A stretch of DNA of 54,538 nucleotides, taken from Paenibacillus profundus (GTDB lineage: Bacteria; Bacillota; Bacilli; Paenibacillales; Paenibacillaceae). Each line of letters begins with the position of its first letter. Within the stretch, counting starts at the first letter, position 1. The DNA lies in NCBI RefSeq assembly GCF_021369635.1, contig NZ_JAJNBZ010000013.1, positions 1-54,538 of the forward strand. Direction: 5' to 3'. The notes under the pieces are model-generated. The model saw only the letters and a program-made list of their open reading frames with translations. It ran no database searches and was not told the origin of the DNA. Shown here one piece after another: positions 43,598 to 54,325 of the stretch. A program made the position numbers and the translations under genes.

Positions 43598-43628
43598 GAC
43601 GCACTATAACTTGCATCTGTCGATTATA

Positions 43629-44807
43629 TTAGATCAATCCAAATTCCTTGCCCACCTTCGTCAATGCTTCCAGTGCGAAGGCCAGGTCTTGATCGGTGTG
43701 CTGTGCCGTAATGATAAGGCGCACGCGCCCCTTATCCATAGCTACGGTCGGATAGACGATGCCTTGAGCGCAGATGCCTTCCTCCAACAGACGGCGGGAG
43801 AAATCCAGCGCGCGCGCCGGCTCGCCGACGATGATCGGAATGATCGGCGTTTCGCTGCCGCCGGTGTCGAAGCCCGCGGCTTGCAAGGAAGCGCGGAACG
43901 AATTCGCATTCTTCCACAGCCGTTCCGTCAGCTCCGGCTCGTTCCGCAGCACCTCAATCGCAGCCAGGCAAGTGGCGGCAACAGAAGGCGGGAGCGCAGT
44001 GCTGAACAGGAAGGAACGTGCCGTGTGCGTCAAGTAATCCTTCAGCACCTGCGAGGTTGCGACATACCCGCCCACGGCGCCGATCGCCTTCGACAACGTG
44101 CCGACTTGAATATGCACGCGGCCGTGCAGGCCGAAATGGTCCGTGGAGCCTTTGCCATGCTTGCCAAGCACGCCGCTGGCATGCGCATCATCCACGTAGA
44201 CCAGCGCGTCATAGCGTTCGGCCAGCTCGACGATCTGCGGCAGCGGCGCAATGTCGCCGTCCATGCTGAAGACGCCGTCCGTCACGACGAGGCGTTGACG
44301 GAATCCTCCGCATTCCTTCAGCACCGCTTCCAATTGATTCAAGTCCTTATGCCCATAAATACGCTTGTTCGTCTTCGTCAGACGAATGCCGTCGATAATG
44401 CTGGCATGGTTCAGCTCATCGCTGATGACCACATCGTCCGGTCCAAGAATGGACGACAGCACTCCTTGGTTCGTCGTGAAGCCAGATTGGAATACGAGCG
44501 TCGCTTCCGTGCCTTTGAACTCAGCCAAGCGGCGCTCCAACATATCATGAATGTCCAGCGTTCCGGTAATCGTACGCACCGATCCTGCGCCGACACCATA
44601 GGTCTCGGTCGCTTCGATAGCAGCTTTTTTCAGACTTGGATGCTGTGTAAGCCCCAAATAATTGTTCGAAGACATTTGCAGCACCCGCCGGCCGTCATCC
44701 AGCGTCATCCACGAATCCGAGCCGCCTTCCCATACCGTAAGCGGACGATAACGCCCCGCTTGCTTCAGCTCGTTCAGCTGCTGTTCGATATGTTGAAACC
44801 CTGCCAT
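43629..44807 (-). CDS. kbl: glycine C-acetyltransferase (2-amino-3-ketobutyrate CoA ligase)
   Basis: The product has 392 residues, the standard length of this PLP enzyme of the alpha-oxoamine synthase family. It cleaves 2-amino-3-ketobutyrate with CoA to glycine and acetyl-CoA. The family is seen in MSSNNYLGLTQHPSLK, VYVDDAHASGVLG, and the PLP-lysine segment QVGTLSKAIGAVGG (near residue 240). The start follows GGAGGTGCTGAAGC. It lies 35 bases after tdh, whose product it consumes, which separates it from the similar BioF. Confidence 0.94.
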   Translation of the reverse strand: MAGFQHIEQQLNELKQAGRYRPLTVWEGGSDSWMTLDDGRRVLQMSSNNYLGLTQHPSLKKAAIEATETYGVGAGSVRTITGTLDIHDMLERRLAEFKGTEATLVFQSGFTTNQGVLSSILGPDDVVISDELNHASIIDGIRLTKTNKRIYGHKDLNQLEAVLKECGGFRQRLVVTDGVFSMDGDIAPLPQIVELAERYDALVYVDDAHASGVLGKHGKGSTDHFGLHGRVHIQVGTLSKAIGAVGGYVATSQVLKDYLTHTARSFLFSTALPPSVAATCLAAIEVLRNEPELTERLWKNANSFRASLQAAGFDTGGSETPIIPIIVGEPARALDFSRRLLEEGICAQGIVYPTVAMDKGRVRLIITAQHTDQDLAFALEALTKVGKEFGLI

Positions 44808-44842
44808 GCTTCAGCACCTCCGTTATGTTTTTTCGTTATTTG

Positions 44843-45889
44843 TTATTTATCATGCCAGAATACAATCTTGCCGCAGTTCCCGGAAGCCATCAATTCAAAC
44901 GCTTCTTCATATTGATTCAGCGTGAAATGATGCGTCACGAGCGGGGCCAGATCCAATCTGCCCCAACCCAAGAGCCCTTTAATCTGGTACCACGTATCGA
45001 ACATGCGCCGCCCTGTAATGCCCTCAATATGCAGTCCTTTGAAAATAATGTCCTGTGCCAAATCGAGCGGCACCTCTTGGGTCGGGATACCGAGCAGCGA
45101 TACGCGTCCTGCCATTGCAGCCGCTTTCAAAGCGTCGCGAATCGCATCCGGATGGCCAGACATTTCGAGCACGACCTCGACGCCTTCCCCATTCGTCGCT
45201 TCCATCAGCGCCTGTGCCATCTGCACCTCGCGGCTATTAATGACGACATCCGCTCCCATCGATTTGGCCATCGCCAAGCGATACGGATTAATGTCCACGG
45301 CATAGACAGATCCGCTGCCGCACGCTTTCGCCACGGCAATCGCCATCAGCCCGATCGGTCCAACCCCGATGACCGCTACGCTCTTTCCAACCACGTCTCC
45401 CGACAACGCCGCTTGCACAGCATTGCCGAGCGGATCCTGCAGACACGCGATGTCGAACGGCAGCATCGGATCATTCTGAATGATATTGCTCGCCCGGACG
45501 ACTGCATACTCGGCGAAGCAGCCCGGAATCGTAATCCCGAAGCTCTTCGTATTCCGGCACACGTGCGCATTTCCGGTGCGGCAAGCTTTGCACACCCCGC
45601 ATACGACATGGCCTTCTCCAGATACATAATCGCCTACCTTGACATTCGTTACCTCATCGCCAATCGCCTCGACGACACCTGCAAATTCATGCCCGAATAC
45701 ATTAGGAGTAACGACCGTGCGCGCTGCCCAATCGTCCCACTTATAAATATGCACGTCCGTGCCGCAAATGGAAGAGGCTTTGACGCGCACCAGCACTTCA
45801 TGGGGACCGCAAGTTGGAACAGGCACTTCCTTGAGCACGGCGCCGGGTTTACGTTCCTCTTTCACCAAACCGATCATCGTTCTTGTCAT
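44843..45889 (-). CDS. tdh: L-threonine 3-dehydrogenase
   Basis: About 348 residues; a zinc-dependent medium-chain dehydrogenase that oxidises threonine to 2-amino-3-ketobutyrate with NAD. The catalytic zinc residues lie in SSICGTDVHIYKWD and FGHEFAGVVE, and the structural zinc cysteines in CGVCKACRTGNAHVC. The Rossmann motif is AVIGVGPIGLMA. The ATG at 45889 follows AAGGAGGGGCAATCGGTTT. It heads the tdh-kbl pair, and its promoter overlaps a palindrome shared with the divergent regulator gene. Confidence 0.94.
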   Translation of the reverse strand: MTRTMIGLVKEERKPGAVLKEVPVPTCGPHEVLVRVKASSICGTDVHIYKWDDWAARTVVTPNVFGHEFAGVVEAIGDEVTNVKVGDYVSGEGHVVCGVCKACRTGNAHVCRNTKSFGITIPGCFAEYAVVRASNIIQNDPMLPFDIACLQDPLGNAVQAALSGDVVGKSVAVIGVGPIGLMAIAVAKACGSGSVYAVDINPYRLAMAKSMGADVVINSREVQMAQALMEATNGEGVEVVLEMSGHPDAIRDALKAAAMAGRVSLLGIPTQEVPLDLAQDIIFKGLHIEGITGRRMFDTWYQIKGLLGWGRLDLAPLVTHHFTLNQYEEAFELMASGNCGKIVFWHDK

Positions 45890-45956
45890 AAACCGATTGC
45901 CCCTCCTTCGATTTTTTTTTACAATAGAAAGAAAAACTACTTTTAAACACCCATCT

Positions 45957-45972
45957 GTATAACATATTATAC
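45957..45972. promoter_or_regulatory. operator-like palindrome between tdh and the regulator
   Basis: GTATAA-CATA-TTATAC is a perfect inverted repeat that includes a TATAAT -10 box for tdh on the minus strand; TGTACA lies 16 bases upstream of it. The divergent XRE-cupin protein is a natural candidate ligand. Confidence 0.5.
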
Positions 45973-46051
45973 GTTTGTGCGTTATATTGTACATGGTGTT
46001 TTGTATTCTATTGGAAACCTACTGTACGAATCGTTGGAGAGGAGATCGGCA

Positions 46052-46618
46052 ATGCACGAACCGATACACAAAAAAATCGGAAAAAACCTTCAGGATATAC
46101 GCAAATCGCGGAATTTAAGCTTGGATCAAGTGTCTGAAATGAGCGGTGTCAGCAAGGGCATGCTCGGGCAAATCGAGCGTGGAGAGTCTAATCCTACCAT
46201 CTCTGTATTATGGAAAATTGTGAATGGCTTGCGCATTTCCTTCGCTACGCTGATGGAGGAATCGACACCGAACGTAACGGTTGTCCATATGGAAGATACC
46301 TCGCCGCTGGTGGAGGAAGAAGGATCGTACCGCGCATACCCCATTTTTCCTTTTGAACAGGACAAGGGATTCGAAGTATACAGCGTCGTCATCGAGCCAG
46401 GCTGCTCCTATACGTCCGAGCCGCACTACGACGGAGTGGATGAATTCATCATGGGCATGGAAGGGGAACTGCACGTTGTTATCGGCGGCAAGACCTATGT
46501 GCTCCATCCCAGCATGGCAATGCGCTTCACGGCGAATCAAAGCCACACCTATACAAATGTAACAGACAAGCCGATCCGTTTCATTACGTTAATCCATTAT
46601 CCGGCTGCAAATAAATAA
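46052..46618 (+). CDS. XRE-family regulator with C-terminal cupin domain
   Basis: The product has 188 residues. The N-terminal helix-turn-helix is LQDIRKSRNLSLDQVSEMSG with the recognition helix VSKGMLGQIERGESNPTI-like; a cupin sensor domain (about residues 105-185) holds EPHYDGVDEFIMG and HPSMAMRF. The ATG at 46052 follows GAGAGGAGATCGGC; the frame is open to 45977 without a better site. It lies divergently from tdh-kbl and so probably controls threonine catabolism. The ligand and direction of control are unknown. Confidence 0.85.
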   Translation: MHEPIHKKIGKNLQDIRKSRNLSLDQVSEMSGVSKGMLGQIERGESNPTISVLWKIVNGLRISFATLMEESTPNVTVVHMEDTSPLVEEEGSYRAYPIFPFEQDKGFEVYSVVIEPGCSYTSEPHYDGVDEFIMGMEGELHVVIGGKTYVLHPSMAMRFTANQSHTYTNVTDKPIRFITLIHYPAANK

Positions 46619-46619
46619 G

Positions 46620-46693
46620 CCGGAGGGGCGATATCGTCCTCCGGAACGACAACACACCTTGACGGATAAAAATTCCGCTCAAGGTGTGTTTAT
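46620..46693. terminator. two hairpins between convergent genes
   Basis: The first stem, CCGGAGG/CCTCCGG (46620-46644), follows the XRE-cupin stop. The second, ACACACCTTGA/TCAAGGTGTGT (46652-46689), is followed by TTTATT. Together they separate the two converging regulator genes. Confidence 0.7.
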
Positions 46694-46706
46694 TGGGTCA
46701 AGATAG

Positions 46707-47765
<1,059 letters not shown>

Positions 47766-48055
47766 TTACAAATTCGTTAGGCTTTTGCAATGATTTTGTA
47801 TGGTAAATTATACTGGCTGGATGGACGAATGAAAAGAGCTGGAGCATGGTGCGCATCGATACAGACGTTCGCCCGAATGCATCAACGTTTAGGCGAGAAG
47901 CCTATTCCCTCGTTCCTTGATTTGCATTTACTGTATACAGAATGACTTCTCGGTCCTTATAGTCCTTCCCCATTCGAACGAACCGCTCTATAATATCAAT
48001 TCGCTTAAACTAAAGATTCATGTTCAATAGAAATGATGGGAGCAGGGGGGCAGGG

Positions 48056-49024
48056 ATGCATCACTTTCTTATTATTAACGCGGATGATTTCGGATTATCA
48101 CGCAGCGTAAATGAGGGAATTGCAGCAGCACACCACGCCGGAACCGTAACCAGCACTTCACTCATGGTCAACATGCCTGGCTTCTATGATGCGGTTTCGT
48201 TAGCGAAGGCCATCCCTTCGCTCGGAGTCGGTTTGCATTTTAACTTAACTTATGGAAGCCCCATATCCGAACCGGCACAAGTCCATTCTCTTATTCGTCA
48301 TGACCGAACATTTAACGGTACGCATACGGATTGGATAGAACAAGACGTCGAACGAGAGCTGTACGCTCAATATCGTCTTATGATATCCAATGGGCTAGCG
48401 CCGACGCATGTCGATTCGCATTGTCATATTCATTTTGACAGTCCTGTCGTATATCGGGTCTTGAAGCGATTCGCTCAGCTTCTGCGTCTGCCATTGCGAG
48501 TGCATCCGGATCGTCCGGACATCGAGCTTCCATACGCCGCCGACCATCTCATTATGCATACGTATGATCGGGACACTAGCGTTCAACATCTCATCTCTCT
48601 TCTGGATCAACTGCCATGCGGTGTGTCGGAACTGCTATGCCATCCCGGTTATATTGATGCGGACGTACGGCGATATTCCCAATGGATCGAGCCGCGTGAA
48701 GCGGAACTGCGCGTATTTACAGACGCTTCCATCATGTCCGTTCTCCAGAACAGACCACACATCCGGCTTATCCATTATGGACAATTGGCTGAAGCAAGAA
48801 ACATACTCGTGGAGATGACAGATGTCGCGTTGTCAACACCAAATCAGATTTTGACACCCGCTCATGAACCGCGAACCGCAAGAACCCGCCAGAGAGCTTC
48901 TCGCCTGAGAAAGCAGAGAGGCAAAAAGAGCAGGGCCACACGACATAACTCCAGTACACCCGTAAATCAAAAAAAACGCAATCGAAAGCAAGGCCGAAAT
49001 CGAACGAGCAGACCGCACCGGTAA
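48056..49024 (+). CDS. ChbG/YdjC-family carbohydrate deacetylase with a basic tail
   Basis: About 322 residues. The YdjC core is clear: the N-terminal FLIINADDFGLSRSVNEGI (Asp-Asp metal motif), VGLHFNLTYGSP (His), PTHVDSHCHIHF and LLCHPGYIDADV. Such enzymes remove acetyl groups from chito-oligosaccharides or related sugars. After about residue 265 comes a 55-residue arginine/lysine-rich tail (RTRQRASRLRKQRGKKS and further), which the usual family lacks. The ATG at 48056 follows GGGGGGCAGGG. The 308 bases before it, back to the LacI gene, show no clear site. Confidence 0.8.
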   Translation: MHHFLIINADDFGLSRSVNEGIAAAHHAGTVTSTSLMVNMPGFYDAVSLAKAIPSLGVGLHFNLTYGSPISEPAQVHSLIRHDRTFNGTHTDWIEQDVERELYAQYRLMISNGLAPTHVDSHCHIHFDSPVVYRVLKRFAQLLRLPLRVHPDRPDIELPYAADHLIMHTYDRDTSVQHLISLLDQLPCGVSELLCHPGYIDADVRRYSQWIEPREAELRVFTDASIMSVLQNRPHIRLIHYGQLAEARNILVEMTDVALSTPNQILTPAHEPRTARTRQRASRLRKQRGKKSRATRHNSSTPVNQKKRNRKQGRNRTSRPHR

Positions 49025-49042
49025 CAACAGGTTGCGGTCTGC
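49008..49042. terminator. hairpin over the deacetylase stop
   Basis: GCAGACCGCA pairs with TGCGGTCTGC around the stop codon of the deacetylase gene. There is no clear T-run, so termination is uncertain. Confidence 0.45.
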
Positions 49043-49136
49043 ATCAGCGGCAGGAGGCTTTTATGATACTGCAGTTATATGGCATCCGTCAGCGTACATG
49101 AAATATCGCTGCATATCGCTGCTATATTACGTTATA

Positions 49137-51782
49137 TTACGTGCATTGGCGAAGCACGAAGGCGCACCCATCTAAAAAGCGCTGCCTCACCGCCCGCTCT
49201 CCCTGTGGACCGGCAAAGATCAGAGCGTTGCAGTCCGCAATGAATTGCTCGAGTGGCGAACCGCTCAACGGCTCGGACAAGCTCATCGAATTGCGCTTCA
49301 TAGTCAAGTATTCGCTCCATGTCATGCCGCAAGGGCGCTCGCCATACTTGCGTTCGATAAGCTGCCAAGCAATGCGTCCCATTTCTTGCACACGTTCGTT
49401 CTGGAATCGGCGCTCTTGCGCCCGAACGAGCCGGCGCAGACGCCACTGCGGAGCCATCTTGCGCCACCGCTTAACGCTTAGGAACAACAGCAAGGCAATC
49501 ATCCACACACTAAGGATGATCAATATCGGCATCCGTATTATGAGATGGCGAAGGAGAGCTGCAAATGCGGACAAGCCCTCTTCTTCAGAGGTCAGCCCCT
49601 TCCATACCGAGCTAAGCTGTGTCAGTGTCTCCCATTCCGAGACGAAATGCTTTCTTATCTCCTCCACCCCATTCCGCCAAGCTTGAACGGCGACGGAGCC
49701 GGCATGCTGCACCCCCTCCCAGCCGGTGAGCGGCGCTTGCGGCTGCAGTGATTGCTCGAGCAATTCTTTGACATCCGCTGGCGTATCATAGGTTGATACC
49801 ATCGCATGTGAGTCAGTTCCACCAGCCTCCGCCTCTATCCGATCTTGGGCGACAGAATGCATAACGACGTCCGCCACCCCCGTATCAGACCCGCCTGTCA
49901 GACTGATAGCTGGGGTCGCTTCGAACGGAACCCAGCCGACAGCAGGGAAATACACTTCCACCCATGCATGCACATCCGAAGCGCGCACGGCATAATGGCC
50001 GGGTGATTGCGCTTCGCCTGGGGAGAATCCTTTAACCCACCGTGCAGGAATTCCTTGCGTGCGCAGCAGAATGGCCATTGCTGTCGAGAAGTGATTACAG
50101 TACCCTTGGCGGGCATCGAACAAAAAGTGGTCGACAAAGTCCCTTCCCTCTGGCGGAACGGAAGTCTCTGTCTTCGTGTACGTATATTCCCGCAGCAAAA
50201 ATTGTTGAATGCGCTGCACCTTGTCGTACTGCGTGTCTGCCCCGGCGGTCAACCGGGCACCGAGCTCGCGCACACGCCCCGGTAAAGAGGCGGGAAGCTG
50301 CAAGCCAAGACGCCGGACCTCTTCTGGCAGTTGGGTCTCTCGCGGCGCGGGACTCTCTGCAACTGTCCGCAGCATCTCTTCGTCCAAGCGGAACACGCGC
50401 GTTTCATATTGATACGTTACGGATGAAGCTTGCCCAGACGTTGCCGCTTCATATCGTTCGCCGATAGGTAGGTAGCGCAGCGCCGGCAAGCTCTGCGCCA
50501 GGTCAGGGTCAGCCCCATTGGGTGACCACGAAATAAGCCTCTCCACTTTGCCGCCGAACAGAAGCGGAAGCTCCGGCATGAACCGGGACTCCGTTATCGT
50601 CTGCGTGATCGGGTCCGACCATCCTTTGAGCGTGGCGGTCGAATCGTCTCGCAGCGCTCCCGAAGCATCCAATGTCTGTGCCTGCTCCGGCTTCGACGTC
50701 CACCCTTGTCCGGTATAGACTGTCTTGCTCTCCCCGCGCCAATACGTCGGCTCCGGCGAAGCAGCTGTGAACAGCAGGCGCGAATCATCCTGAATCGGAC
50801 CGCCTAGCTGCGTATCGTCTTGACTGTATCCCGTAAGGCCTGTCTGTGGATTCGCCCCCTTATTGACGGCATTGGCTGCTGTCTGTCCCGGAGGGTTGAA
50901 GCGTGAATTGTAGGAGGCGGTCAACGACTGCGTCCATTCCTGCAGCGAAGGCAAGGAGCGCGGATTTGCCCACTCATGCGCGTTCAACAAGCCGACCCCG
51001 ATGCCGACTACCGCCGCTGTTGCGATTAGGGAGGACAGCAGCCAGCGGAACGAGCGGCTTCTGTGGTCGCGTTCCGTCTCCAACGCCAGGTGATCGTCCA
51101 GGTGGAGCCACGCCGACAGCAGCAAGCTCCAGCCCACCACGCGGATAATCGACATCGTCGCATCCATGCCGAATCCCCATTGAAATCCGAATAAATAACA
51201 GAGAGTAGCGATAGAAAAAAACAGCACCGTCCGCCTGCTCAGCATCAGCGATTGAATGGAGGCCGTCAGCATCGCCCAGCCGATTAGCAGCAGCAGCGTG
51301 CGTGTCTCCCCGCTCGTGCTGAGCCACTTCCCATCCAGCCAGCGGCTCACATCCGATGAGAGGGCTGACGCCATAAGCGATAACCCTTCCGACATGATGC
51401 CTGAAAAGAAAGAGAGCGCCCCGCTGACGGAATCTGCTTCATAGTTATGCCGGACGGAGCCGAACATCCATGCAGTTACGCCGATGGCTGCTGCTCCCCG
51501 CAGGATAAGGGAACAAGCTGTGTTGCGGATAACGAGGCCTATCCCTAAATAAATTGCTATCGCCCATAAAAAAGGCCGCATGTCATCCATATCAATCTGT
51601 CGGCCGAATTGATGCAGCGGATAAAACCATTCGGCGAACAATGCATACAGCAGCGCGGAAAACACGGTGTGCTTCCACAAGGTCAATCCATTTCGCCCTG
51701 ACTCCCGTTGCGCCTCGGCAGGCTGTCCCGCTTGATGCTCGTTACCCTTCAAATGTTGCCGGATGCTCGGCGTGTGCATCAT
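49137..51782 (-). CDS. transglutaminase-domain membrane protein (TgpA/DUF3488-DUF4129)
   Basis: About 881 residues. Several N-terminal membrane segments (roughly residues 45-280) precede a large extracytoplasmic part with a transglutaminase core. That core has GYCNHFSTAMAILLRTQ with the catalytic cysteine, and HAWVEVYFPAVGWVPFEATP with the histidine and acidic residue (about residues 570-630). A further helix and a DUF4129-type cytoplasmic tail end the protein. The ATG at 51782 follows GAGGTGAGA and overlaps the end of the DUF58 gene by 41 bases. It is the third gene of a MoxR-DUF58-transglutaminase set common in bacteria; the substrate is unknown. Confidence 0.88.
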   Translation of the reverse strand: MMHTPSIRQHLKGNEHQAGQPAEAQRESGRNGLTLWKHTVFSALLYALFAEWFYPLHQFGRQIDMDDMRPFLWAIAIYLGIGLVIRNTACSLILRGAAAIGVTAWMFGSVRHNYEADSVSGALSFFSGIMSEGLSLMASALSSDVSRWLDGKWLSTSGETRTLLLLIGWAMLTASIQSLMLSRRTVLFFSIATLCYLFGFQWGFGMDATMSIIRVVGWSLLLSAWLHLDDHLALETERDHRSRSFRWLLSSLIATAAVVGIGVGLLNAHEWANPRSLPSLQEWTQSLTASYNSRFNPPGQTAANAVNKGANPQTGLTGYSQDDTQLGGPIQDDSRLLFTAASPEPTYWRGESKTVYTGQGWTSKPEQAQTLDASGALRDDSTATLKGWSDPITQTITESRFMPELPLLFGGKVERLISWSPNGADPDLAQSLPALRYLPIGERYEAATSGQASSVTYQYETRVFRLDEEMLRTVAESPAPRETQLPEEVRRLGLQLPASLPGRVRELGARLTAGADTQYDKVQRIQQFLLREYTYTKTETSVPPEGRDFVDHFLFDARQGYCNHFSTAMAILLRTQGIPARWVKGFSPGEAQSPGHYAVRASDVHAWVEVYFPAVGWVPFEATPAISLTGGSDTGVADVVMHSVAQDRIEAEAGGTDSHAMVSTYDTPADVKELLEQSLQPQAPLTGWEGVQHAGSVAVQAWRNGVEEIRKHFVSEWETLTQLSSVWKGLTSEEEGLSAFAALLRHLIIRMPILIILSVWMIALLLFLSVKRWRKMAPQWRLRRLVRAQERRFQNERVQEMGRIAWQLIERKYGERPCGMTWSEYLTMKRNSMSLSEPLSGSPLEQFIADCNALIFAGPQGERAVRQRFLDGCAFVLRQCT

Positions 51783-53112
51783 TCTCACCTCTTTTTCGCC
51801 CGGCTCGTCCAGGTCCGGTAAATGCGAACTTAGCGCGATAGGGCCGATCGTTGAAATTAGCAGCTGAATTGGCCTGGGCCGATTGGAACGCTTGAACAGC
51901 TTCAAGGTGTTGCTCAGCAACAAGCCACCGCTCAATATCCTTGGCGCCAGCGTATGCCAGCACCCGCTTGACAGCGGCCCCATCCCGGCTCAAGCTTACG
52001 ACCGTCAGTTTCCCGCTTGTCGTGCTGTCCGGCTGCGATGGTCCCTGATCATGCTTCCAAGGAAGCTCGCCGCGCTCGCCTAGGCGTTCCGCCGCAAGAG
52101 CAATGACCGCATTCCAGGTCCCTTCAATCGCAGCGCCATCGCTAAGCCATATGAGCCGGACGGAGATGTCCTTCTCCGTCGCCTCCCGCAAGGCCATCGC
52201 TGCTACGGACAGCACGGCTTCCATCTCTGCTGCATGCCGGCTTATGGCGCCAGAGCCGTCCCTGTTTGTATGCCTCGGAGCAGACTTGTCACTGTCACCT
52301 GAAGCAGTCCGCCATTCAGTGTCATCGACAACGAGATCGAGGCAAGCTGCCGCCTTGCCCGACTCTAGCGGCCGGACGGCAAGAACACGGCGCTTGGCAT
52401 AGGTGCGCCAGTCGATGGCTCGCTGCGAAGCACCTGTACGGTAAGGCTGCAGCTCCACTCCAGACATTCCGGATGCGCTGTGCCGCATTACTCGGCTCGC
52501 ATCGTCATCGACTTCGCTGCCATCGTTCGCGTCCGGCTCCATATCCCATGGCGCTGCTCCAGCTTGCACAGTTCTGTCGAAGGGCTCGCTTACAACGGCA
52601 GGCGGCGGGATGACGCATATCGGCGCGTCCGCTTCTTCTGCAGCGAGCGACACTGTTCGTCCGAACCAGCCGAACCAATCCCCGATCGTCAGCTCCGTCC
52701 GAGCCAGCTGGTAGACGCCGCGCGGCGCTCCCTCGAAGGAACTCATATAGGTGATCGCGCGCCGGCCGCGGGGAAACAACAGCCTGCGGCAGATCCAAGC
52801 GCCTCCATCTCCGCCTGTGCGCGTCCATACATCCGTCGCCATAAGCCAGAGCGCAGGCATACGCCGCCTTGAGGCAAGCGTAACCTTGAAGCGCATCGCC
52901 TCCAGCCCTGAGCTCCATTCTCCAGAAGGCTTATGAACAATCTGTACGGAGCGCAGCTTGGTCCCTGTCCGGTAGAGCCATAGCCCGTGCATCAGCATAA
53001 GGGCGAGCAGAATGGCAAGGAAGCATTCAGCCGCGCTCTCGCGATACAGGCCGAGAAAGGCGAGCAGCCCGCAGCCAAGCGCAGTGAACGCATAACGCAG
53101 CAACAGCTTCAT
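51742..53112 (-). CDS. DUF58-domain protein
   Basis: About 456 residues. Two membrane segments at the N-terminus (residues 5-45) are followed by a beta-rich region and the DUF58 core, marked by LQPYRTGASQRAIDWRTYAKRRVLAVRP (quoted in part as GASQRAIDWRTYAKRR), and a von-Willebrand-like C-terminal half. The ATG at 53112 overlaps the MoxR stop by four bases (ATGA), which indicates coupled translation. It works with the MoxR ATPase upstream. Function of the family is not settled; protein complex assembly or envelope stress is proposed. Confidence 0.88.
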   Translation of the reverse strand: MKLLLRYAFTALGCGLLAFLGLYRESAAECFLAILLALMLMHGLWLYRTGTKLRSVQIVHKPSGEWSSGLEAMRFKVTLASRRRMPALWLMATDVWTRTGGDGGAWICRRLLFPRGRRAITYMSSFEGAPRGVYQLARTELTIGDWFGWFGRTVSLAAEEADAPICVIPPPAVVSEPFDRTVQAGAAPWDMEPDANDGSEVDDDASRVMRHSASGMSGVELQPYRTGASQRAIDWRTYAKRRVLAVRPLESGKAAACLDLVVDDTEWRTASGDSDKSAPRHTNRDGSGAISRHAAEMEAVLSVAAMALREATEKDISVRLIWLSDGAAIEGTWNAVIALAAERLGERGELPWKHDQGPSQPDSTTSGKLTVVSLSRDGAAVKRVLAYAGAKDIERWLVAEQHLEAVQAFQSAQANSAANFNDRPYRAKFAFTGPGRAGRKRGENDAHAEHPATFEG

Positions 53113-54272
53113 CGGAACAACCCTCCGAACCAGATGCGGCTGCCTGCCGAACGAGCGGGAGCCCCTGATACCGGCCGCGTTCGAGGACTGACGTACCGGG
53201 ATGCCGCTCGCCCGCGCTCCTCTGGCTGCCGCACCGGCTTGGCAGGTCTGCCTGCACCTTTCGCGCCGGCCGGAAATCCAGGGACTGACGTGTGCAGCAG
53301 CACCTCGGCCAGCACCTCTTCCTCCGTTGCGCCCGCCAGCGAGGCTTCGCGCTGCAGCAGCAGCCGATGCGCCAACACCGGCAGCGCGACCGCCTGCACG
53401 TCTTCGGGAACGGCATAAGTGCGCCCCTCCACCCAAGCATGCGCTTGGGCTACCCGCATCAATGCCAACGTTCCCCTTGGGCTCACGCCCAGCTTGACGG
53501 CCGGATGGCGGCGTGTCGCATCAGCCAAGTCCGCCATGTAGCGGCACAGGACGACGTCGAGGTGAACCTGACGCACACGCTCGATTAGAAGCTGCCACTC
53601 CTCCGGCGACCAGAGCGGCTTCAGACGGCGCAGCGGCGTTCCCTCCTGCTGCCGCAGCAGCATGTCTGCCTCCTGTTCCGCCTGCGGATAGCCAAGCGAC
53701 AGCCGCATCGCAAAGCGGTCCATCTCCGCCTCCGGCATCCGGTACGTGCCTTCGAAAGCGATCGGGTTTTGCGTCGCCACTATCAGGAACGGCTGCGGCA
53801 AAGCGCGCGTCACTCCGTCCACAGTGACCGTCCCCTCCTCCATCGCCTCCAGCAACGCGGACTGCGTGCGTGCCGGAGCCCGGTTCAGCTCGTCCGCCAG
53901 CACGACGTTCGCGTGCAACGCGCCTTCGCTATACCGCAAGCTGCCGGAGGACGGCTCCCACATCATGCTGCCGGTAATATCGGCAGGCATCATGTCAGGC
54001 GTCATCTGTATGCGCCGGAAGCTGCCGCCCGCCACTTGTGCCAGGGTGCGCGCCAGCAGCGTCTTGCCGACGCCCGGCACATCCTCGAGCAGAATGTGCC
54101 CGCCCGACAGCATCGCCAGACCGGCCAGGCGGATCACCTCCCGCTTCCCGACGACTACCTGCTCCAATCGTTCCATGAAAGAGGTCCAGCCTCGTTCCGC
54201 AAACGCGGCAAGCCACACATCATAATCCCGGGCAACAGGACCATCCTTGCTAGATTTCATATCATTGGACAC
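53109..54272 (-). CDS. MoxR-family AAA+ ATPase
   Basis: The product has 387 residues. Walker A is EDVPGVGKTLLART (near residue 58), Walker B is VVLADELNRAPART, sensor 1 is IVATQNPIAFEGTYRMPEAE and the arginine-finger region is EMDRFAMRL. The C-terminal lid domain ends before a basic, proline-rich tail (about residues 340-387). Translation starts at GTG, seven bases after GGGAGGGAATCAC. It is the first gene of the operon and probably acts as a chaperone or unfoldase for the DUF58 partner. Confidence 0.9.
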   Translation of the reverse strand: MSNDMKSSKDGPVARDYDVWLAAFAERGWTSFMERLEQVVVGKREVIRLAGLAMLSGGHILLEDVPGVGKTLLARTLAQVAGGSFRRIQMTPDMMPADITGSMMWEPSSGSLRYSEGALHANVVLADELNRAPARTQSALLEAMEEGTVTVDGVTRALPQPFLIVATQNPIAFEGTYRMPEAEMDRFAMRLSLGYPQAEQEADMLLRQQEGTPLRRLKPLWSPEEWQLLIERVRQVHLDVVLCRYMADLADATRRHPAVKLGVSPRGTLALMRVAQAHAWVEGRTYAVPEDVQAVALPVLAHRLLLQREASLAGATEEEVLAEVLLHTSVPGFPAGAKGAGRPAKPVRQPEERGRAASRYVSPRTRPVSGAPARSAGSRIWFGGLFR

Positions 54273-54325
54273 GTGATTCCCTCCCTTGCAAACCTATCCA
54301 TATTCATAGATTGTGAAATGACAAC

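Noticed and set aside
43300..43599. A 99-codon plus-strand frame
   Set aside because: It runs through the tandem repeat and the kbl terminator and has no ribosome site.
51783..51983. A longer N-terminus for the transglutaminase protein
   Set aside because: This part lies within the DUF58 gene in another frame; ATG at 51782 has GAGGTGAGA just upstream.
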